NCBI GenBank assembly: GCA_945871455.1
Contig: CAMBXJ010000096.1
Coordinates: forward strand, 1 to 10,607
DNA: 10,607 nucleotides
Direction: 5' to 3'
Source: Asaia bogorensis
Lineage (GTDB): Bacteria > Pseudomonadota > Alphaproteobacteria > Acetobacterales > Acetobacteraceae
In this document: in pieces, positions 6,613 to 10,607 of the stretch
Layout of the letters: each line of letters opens with the position of its first letter
How positions within the stretch are numbered: the first letter of the stretch is position 1
Translations under genes and position numbers: made by a program
The notes under the pieces: model-generated
Told to the model about the DNA's origin: nothing
Databases searched by the model: none
The model's input: the letters and a program-made list of their open reading frames with translations, nothing else

Positions 6613-6726
6613 CCGTCATGCCGGCGCAGGCCGGCACCCACGACTTTCCCAAGCTGCAACCACAAAAGTCGTGGATGGCGGCCCGGAGCCTGCCCTCGGG
6701 CTTGACCCGTGGGGCCGCCATGACGG
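6613..6726. repeat. Palindromic intergenic element of the CGTCATGCCGG type
   Basis: The outer ends CCGTCATG (6613-6620) and CATGACGG (6719-6726) are complementary, and an inner pair CCACGACTTT (6638-6647) and AAAGTCGTGG (6665-6674) also match. GGCGGCCC and GGGGCCGCC in the right half add a smaller hairpin. The form is that of the palindromic elements common between alphaproteobacterial genes. It lies 40 bases beyond the CoA-transferase stop, where a stem could protect or end the transcript. Confidence 0.75.
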
Positions 6727-6765
6727 AGTTGCTGTCCGGTGGGTCACTGTTTCCCCCGGTTGGCA

Positions 6766-7911
6766 TTACTCCGCCGTTTTTTTGGTTCCCAGGATTTCGG
6801 CCGTATGCTCCCCGAGACGCGGTGCCGGCAGGCGCACCGATCCGGGCGTATCGGATAGTTTGACGGTGACGCCGAGCGTATGGAAGTCGCCGGTCTTGGG
6901 GTGGTGGGTCCGTGCGACCATGTCGCGTGCCAGAATATGCGGGTCGGTGAACACCTGGTCGTAATGCAGCACCGGGCCGGCCGGGATGCCGACCGCTTCC
7001 AATGCTGCTAGCCAGTGCGCGGATGGTTGGTGGCTCAGCGGTTCCGCCAGCATCGCAACCAACACGTCGTTATGGGCCACGCGTTGCGCCACCGAGGCAA
7101 AACGGGGGTCCGCCACAAGCTCTGGCAGGCCCACGATATTGCACAATTGCGCGAAGAATTTCTGCTGCGACGCGCCCACCGTGATGTGCCCGTCGGCGGT
7201 CGCGAAACACTGATATGGCGACGATCCGCGATGTGCCTGTCCGATCCGCGCCGGCCGGGTGCCGGTGGCGAAATAATGCGCTGATTCGTAGACCGCGAGC
7301 GAGGTTGCCGCCTCCAGCAGTGACGTCTCCACATACTGCCCGACGCCGGTGCGGTGGCGCGCCTCGATCGCCGCCAGCACGCCGAACGCCAGGAACATGC
7401 CGGCGGTCACATCCGAAATCGCGATCGGCAGTCGGAACGGGTCGCCATCGGCGGGACCGTTGGTGCTCATGAGGCCCGACATGGCCTGCGTGATCAGGTC
7501 GAAGCCGCCACGCGAACTGTAAGGCCCGGTCTGCCCGAAGCCGGAAATCGACGCCAGGATCAGCCGCGGATTGCGCGCATGCAGCACGTCCCAGCCGAAC
7601 CCCAGACGACCCAGCACGCCGGGGCGATAGTTCTCGATCAGCACATCGGCGCGATCGATCAGTTCGAACAGTGCCGCCTTGTCGGCCGGCTGCTTCAGAT
7701 CCATCACGACCGAGCGCTTGTTGCGGTTCCAGGTCATGAACGGGGCGCTTTCGCCGTTGACGAAGGGCGGCATGGCCCGCGCGGAGTCGCCTGTCGGCGG
7801 CTCGATCTTGATCACCTCCGCGCCGTGGTCGGCCAGCATCATGGCGCAATACGGACCGGACAGATGGCTGGTCAGGTCCAACACCAGCAGATGATCGAGT
7901 GCTCCGGCCAT
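6766..7911 (-). CDS. Family III CoA-transferase (CaiB/BaiF type)
   Basis: The 381-residue product belongs to the family of formyl-CoA transferase, CaiB and BaiF, which move CoA between carboxylic acids through an enzyme-bound aspartyl anhydride. Visible family features are GPYCAMMLADHGAEVIKIE at 19-37, NRNKRSVVMDLK at 62-73, ADVLIENYRPGVLGRLGFG at 88-106, SISGFGQTGPYSSRGGFDLI at 121-140 and ISDVTAGMFLAFGVLAA at 165-181. Asp167 in that last stretch is the likely catalytic residue by comparison with Asp169 of formyl-CoA transferase. Length is normal. The ATG at 7911 is chosen because GGAGA lies six bases upstream and the fold starts there; an in-frame ATG at 7944 has no such site. Substrates cannot be told from sequence. 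No other CoA or acid-metabolism gene is adjacent; the divergent neighbour is a radical SAM protein. Confidence 0.92.
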   Translation of the reverse strand: MAGALDHLLVLDLTSHLSGPYCAMMLADHGAEVIKIEPPTGDSARAMPPFVNGESAPFMTWNRNKRSVVMDLKQPADKAALFELIDRADVLIENYRPGVLGRLGFGWDVLHARNPRLILASISGFGQTGPYSSRGGFDLITQAMSGLMSTNGPADGDPFRLPIAISDVTAGMFLAFGVLAAIEARHRTGVGQYVETSLLEAATSLAVYESAHYFATGTRPARIGQAHRGSSPYQCFATADGHITVGASQQKFFAQLCNIVGLPELVADPRFASVAQRVAHNDVLVAMLAEPLSHQPSAHWLAALEAVGIPAGPVLHYDQVFTDPHILARDMVARTHHPKTGDFHTLGVTVKLSDTPGSVRLPAPRLGEHTAEILGTKKTAE

Positions 7912-7959
7912 GTTCGTTCTCCATTCGTGATCCATGGACATCATGTCACGGTCCGAGGC

Positions 7960-7987
7960 TTGCGGCAGCCCGTCGGCTGATCATAAT
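7960..7987 (+). promoter_or_regulatory. Possible promoter for the radical SAM gene
   Basis: In the 142-bp divergent region TTGCGG (7960-7965) and CATAAT (7982-7987) are 16 bases apart on the plus strand, a fair sigma-70-type pair about 66 bases before the start codon at 8054. On the minus strand a perfect TTGACA (8026-8021) faces the CoA-transferase gene, but no good -10 lies at normal distance from it. Both genes must have their promoters in or near this interval. Confidence 0.35.
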
Positions 7988-8053
7988 TTGCACGACATAA
8001 CGGCGCGGGTATGGTCATGCTGTCAAAGCCGCGTCGGCCGCCTTGGGGATCTC

Positions 8054-9007
8054 ATGGACCAGATCACGCCGATCGCTCAACGCCTTAACCCCGCGAAATT
8101 CCGCGACCCGGCGGTCACCGCGACGGGGCAGCCGCGTGCGTCGGTCGCGCTGCGGTCGCTGAATACCCTGTGGTTCAATACCGGCACCTTGTGCAACCTG
8201 ACCTGTGCCAATTGCTATATCGAATCATCGCCGCGCAACGATCGCCTGTCCTATCTGACCCTGGCGGAGATGCGGGGTTATTTGGACGAGATCGCTCGGG
8301 ACTCGCTGCCGACACGCCTGATCGGCTTCACCGGGGGGGAGCCGTTCATGAACCCGGACATCATCGCGATGCTCCGGGATGTGCTGTCGCAAGGGCTGCA
8401 CGCCTTGGTTCTGACCAACGCGATGGCGCCGATGCGGCGGTTGCGACCGGATTTGCTGGCGTTGCGGGAAGCCCATGGGAACCGCCTGACGATCAGGGTC
8501 TCGCTGGATCACTATGACCGGGACTTGCACGAACGCGAACGCGGCCCGGGCACCTGGGATCCGACGATGGACGGGCTGATCTGGCTGGCCCGCAACGGAT
8601 TTGCCACCGATGTCGCCGGCCGGCGTTTCACCGCCGAACCCGAAGACCGGCTGCGCGCCGGCTACGCAAGCCTGTTCGGCCGAAACGACATCGCGATCGA
8701 TGCCAGCGATCCGGTTCGTCTGATGCTGTTTCCCGAAATGGACCCGGTGCACGACGTGCCGGAAATCACCACCGCATGTTGGGACATTCTGCACAAATCG
8801 CCCGACGACGTGATGTGCGCCTCGGCCCGGATGGTGGTGAAACGCAAAGGCGCCGACCATCCCGTCGTGCTCGCCTGCACCCTCCTCCCCTACGATCCCG
8901 CCTTCGCGTTGGGCCGCACCTTGGCCGAGGCCGCGCGGTCGGTGCCCCTGAACCATCCCCATTGCGCGTCGTTCTGCGTGCTGGGCGGGGCGGCTTGCAG
9001 CCGTTGA
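8054..9007 (+). CDS. Radical SAM protein of unknown function with cysteine-rich C-terminus
   Basis: The 317-residue product is a radical SAM enzyme: CNLTCANC (Cys47, Cys51, Cys54) is the classic CxxxCxxC site that holds the 4Fe-4S cluster, and GFTGGEP at 91-97 is the SAM-binding GGE motif. LTNAM at 120-124 and IRVSLDHYD at 147-155 fit later strands of the barrel. The C-terminal third carries six more cysteines (242, 255, 275, 304, 308, 315), the last three as HCASFC..GGAAC, suggesting an auxiliary Fe-S cluster of the SPASM or twitch kind, although spacing is not the textbook SPASM pattern. The ATG at 8054 has a GGGGA stretch upstream; the open frame extends to 7934, but the extra 40 codons show no homology and overlap the divergent gene's start. 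No small precursor peptide gene is seen beside it. The substrate is unknown; peptide or protein modification is one option only. Confidence 0.85.
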   Translation: MDQITPIAQRLNPAKFRDPAVTATGQPRASVALRSLNTLWFNTGTLCNLTCANCYIESSPRNDRLSYLTLAEMRGYLDEIARDSLPTRLIGFTGGEPFMNPDIIAMLRDVLSQGLHALVLTNAMAPMRRLRPDLLALREAHGNRLTIRVSLDHYDRDLHERERGPGTWDPTMDGLIWLARNGFATDVAGRRFTAEPEDRLRAGYASLFGRNDIAIDASDPVRLMLFPEMDPVHDVPEITTACWDILHKSPDDVMCASARMVVKRKGADHPVVLACTLLPYDPAFALGRTLAEAARSVPLNHPHCASFCVLGGAACSR

Positions 9008-9058
9008 GCGGCTAAACCGCGCCAAACGATAACCGATGTTCGACCGCCCCTGTCCCCG

Positions 9059-9139
9059 CGTCATTGGCGGGCTTGACCCGGTAACCGGCGCTTCAACGCG
9101 AAAGGGGGCGGGTTTGGGGGATCAGGTCCGGCAATGACG
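9059..9139. repeat. Dispersed palindromic repeat, copy 2
   Basis: CGTCATTGGCGGGCTTGACC starts the left arm (9059-9081), and the right arm (9117-9139) is its approximate reverse complement (GGGGATCAGGTCC..GGCAATGACG). The middle contains AACCGGCGCTTCAA shared exactly with copy 1 at 3117-3194. This copy has the better preserved ends. It lies between the convergent radical SAM and SGNH-like genes. Confidence 0.7.
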
Positions 9140-9180
9140 GTAGGAGGATGCCGATCGGTCATGGTCTCGGCAGGACGGAA

Positions 9181-10353
9181 TTAGCGATAGGGCCCTCCAT
9201 CGCGGGCATGACGCGCTGGCTGGGGTGGGGGGCGGGTCGCTTCAACGGCGGGAACCGCTCGGTCCGTCGATGGGTCGTCCGTCGTCGCGCATCCGTGACC
9301 GGCGGGGGCGCCTGCTGTCCAGGCGGCAACGCAATCCGCGAACCGGGCGCTGAAGCGGGCGGCGCCCGACGGGTTCAGATGGGAAAACCCATCGCCGAAC
9401 CACTGATCCGGCCAGACCGGCAGCACCGGGCCGGATAAATGGAACCGAGGAAAGCGTTGCGACTTTTCATGCAGATAGGCCTGGAACGCCGCCACCACGG
9501 TCGGCGACGTGGCATGTCCGGTCGCCTGGTTCACCGGCAGGCTGACGAAATGGGCGACGATCCCGCGCTGGTCCAACAGCATGAGCAGGCGGTCGAAATA
9601 GTGGTCGAGCACGACGGACGGCGTGAAGTGCCGCAACGTGCCCTCGATGGCCACCGCATCCGACCCGGCGTCCGTGCCGAAGAAGTGCTGCCCGCAGGAC
9701 GCGATTGTCGCCGCATGGCCGGCCTGGTTGTTCCACCAGCGCAGGAACACGCCGCCCTTCAGAAGGTTGCCGAAATAGAGGGACGGGAAACCCATCCGGT
9801 ACAGCGCGATCCGCATCTCCGGCGGTAGACCATCGGTCCGGCGGGCGTCGAACACCGACCAGTCGCCGGTCTGATGCGACAGTCCGGCCAATTCGCGCAG
9901 GTCGGCACGGTCCAGCAGATCGTAGCGGACCGTACGCTCCCAGAACAAATCCGGTTGCATGAAATGCACGGCATCCAGGGAGATCACGACGCGCTCCGGC
10001 GGCACGGGGCAGGCCAGTGCGCGCCGCAAGACTGCCAGCGCCTCGATCGGTTTGCCGCCGCCCATTGCCAGATTGGTGGTTTGCAGCGGCATCGCAGCGG
10101 GCAGGATGCCGGCGGCGGCGCGCGAGTCGCCCAGGATCAGCATGCCGCCCAGATCGCAGGTCCGCACCAGGTCCTGGCGAGCACGCCAGAAGGCGTATTC
10201 GGGATCCAGATACGCCATCTTCAGGGTGGCAACCCAGAGCCAGACAGCGCCGAGGGACGCGATCATGGCCGCGGCGGCGATCCACGCATAACGCCGCATC
10301 CGACCCGGCGGGGCGGTGAGGCGATTCAAGTCGGTGGATGCTGTCGGGGGCAT
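9181..10353 (-). CDS. Membrane-anchored SGNH-hydrolase-like protein, partner of MBOAT acyltransferase
   Basis: The 390-residue product has one N-terminal membrane segment at about 22-45 and then an extracytoplasmic domain. LILGDSRAA (73-80) is a GDS-type nucleophile site (Ser77), MGGG at 97-100 fits the second block, and DGFSHLNPSGAARF (321-334) supplies the Asp-x-x-x-His end of an SGNH triad (Asp321 or nearby, His325). The arrangement resembles DltD, AlgJ and AlgX-like proteins, which finish O-acyl transfer onto polysaccharides outside the membrane. The gene starts six bases after the stop of an MBOAT gene, so the two are almost certainly translated from one message. The tail after about residue 345 is Pro/Ala/Arg-rich and shows no fold. 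The ATG at 10353 lacks a strong ribosome site; coupling would explain that. The exact substrate is not visible. Confidence 0.7.
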   Translation of the reverse strand: MPPTASTDLNRLTAPPGRMRRYAWIAAAAMIASLGAVWLWVATLKMAYLDPEYAFWRARQDLVRTCDLGGMLILGDSRAAAGILPAAMPLQTTNLAMGGGKPIEALAVLRRALACPVPPERVVISLDAVHFMQPDLFWERTVRYDLLDRADLRELAGLSHQTGDWSVFDARRTDGLPPEMRIALYRMGFPSLYFGNLLKGGVFLRWWNNQAGHAATIASCGQHFFGTDAGSDAVAIEGTLRHFTPSVVLDHYFDRLLMLLDQRGIVAHFVSLPVNQATGHATSPTVVAAFQAYLHEKSQRFPRFHLSGPVLPVWPDQWFGDGFSHLNPSGAARFSARFADCVAAWTAGAPAGHGCATTDDPSTDRAVPAVEATRPPPQPARHARDGGPYR

Positions 10354-10359
10354 CGGATG

Positions 10360-10607
10360 TCAAAAGCGGAAGTAGAGGAACTCGGCCGTTCCGCCCAAGG
10401 ACAGCAGGCCCACGGTGGTGGCGCAGCCACAGGCGACGGCCCACGGAACAGTCGGACGCCAACGCCACCATCCGCGCCCGTCGGCGTCCATGATCTGCTG
10501 GGTATTCGGTGCGAACCACACGAGCGCATACAATCCAGCCAGGGTCGCGGCTTCCACCAGGGCGCGCGGCGCGAGATCGGGCGCGGTCCAACCGTGCAGC
10601 CCCGCCA
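10360..10607 (-). CDS. MBOAT family O-acyltransferase, C-terminal end
   Basis: The last 81 codons of a gene that enters from the right edge. The frame reads AGLHGWTAPDL, then a membrane segment LAGLYALVWFAPNTQQIM, a short polar loop, a second membrane segment, and the terminal GGTAEFLYFRF. The NTQQIM motif and the FLYF(R/Q)F ending are typical of AlgI/DltB-like membrane-bound O-acyltransferases, which bring acyl groups across the inner membrane for polysaccharide acylation. The catalytic histidine lies upstream, outside the window. A GTG at 10557 could be misread as a start of a 65-residue gene, but the frame continues to the edge and the family pattern extends past it. Followed at once by the SGNH-like gene. 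Confidence 0.8.
   Translation of the reverse strand, partial: AGLHGWTAPDLAPRALVEAATLAGLYALVWFAPNTQQIMDADGRGWWRWRPTVPWAVACGCATTVGLLSLGGTAEFLYFRF

Noticed and set aside
8225..9064. 279-codon minus-strand open frame opposite the radical SAM gene
   Set aside because: His/Gln/Arg-rich antisense shadow of a gene with clear CxxxCxxC and GGEP motifs.
9467..10591. 374-codon minus-strand open frame overlapping the SGNH and MBOAT genes
   Set aside because: Frame-shifted shadow; the SGNH and MBOAT frames carry membrane segments and family motifs while this one is Arg-rich with none.

Overview
The window is GC-rich DNA from an alphaproteobacterium. Gene order (LPS-transport genes, then rpoN, then hpf), strong third-position GC bias and the palindromic intergenic elements suggest Rhodospirillales, perhaps an Acetobacteraceae relative; this placement is inference. 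Most genes lie on the minus strand.

Reading the minus strand from right to left: (a) 10607-9181 holds the end of an MBOAT membrane O-acyltransferase followed closely by a membrane-anchored SGNH-like protein, a likely pair that acylates an envelope or secreted polysaccharide. (b) A radical SAM protein of unknown function (8054-9007, plus strand) is divergent from a family III (CaiB/BaiF) CoA-transferase (7911-6766). (c) A 517-bp gene-free stretch (6249-6765) is packed with three repeat types. (d) The cell-envelope and regulatory block follows: a degraded 3' remnant of kdsD (KpsF/GutQ type), then lptC, lptA and lptB linked by 4-nt overlaps, then a 335-bp intergenic region, rpoN (sigma-54) and a long-form ribosome hibernation factor gene (hpf). 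(e) A large inverted repeat (531-750) separates hpf from the 5' part of mmsA (methylmalonate-semialdehyde dehydrogenase), which runs off the left edge.

LptC, LptA and LptB are three parts of the machine that moves lipopolysaccharide from the inner to the outer membrane. KdsD would make a precursor of the Kdo sugar of the same molecule, so the original operon joined synthesis and export. Only about 110 codons of the kdsD end remain here. LptA and LptB both carry low-complexity additions; in LptB this is a 12-bp minisatellite coding for a Gln-Gly-Ala-Pro repeat.

I see no CRISPR array, rRNA, tRNA, transposase, phage gene or recognisable defence system. The most interesting points are the kdsD remnant still joined to lptC by an ATGA overlap, the repeat-built LptB N-terminus, the cysteine-rich radical SAM protein, and the dense, varied intergenic repeats.
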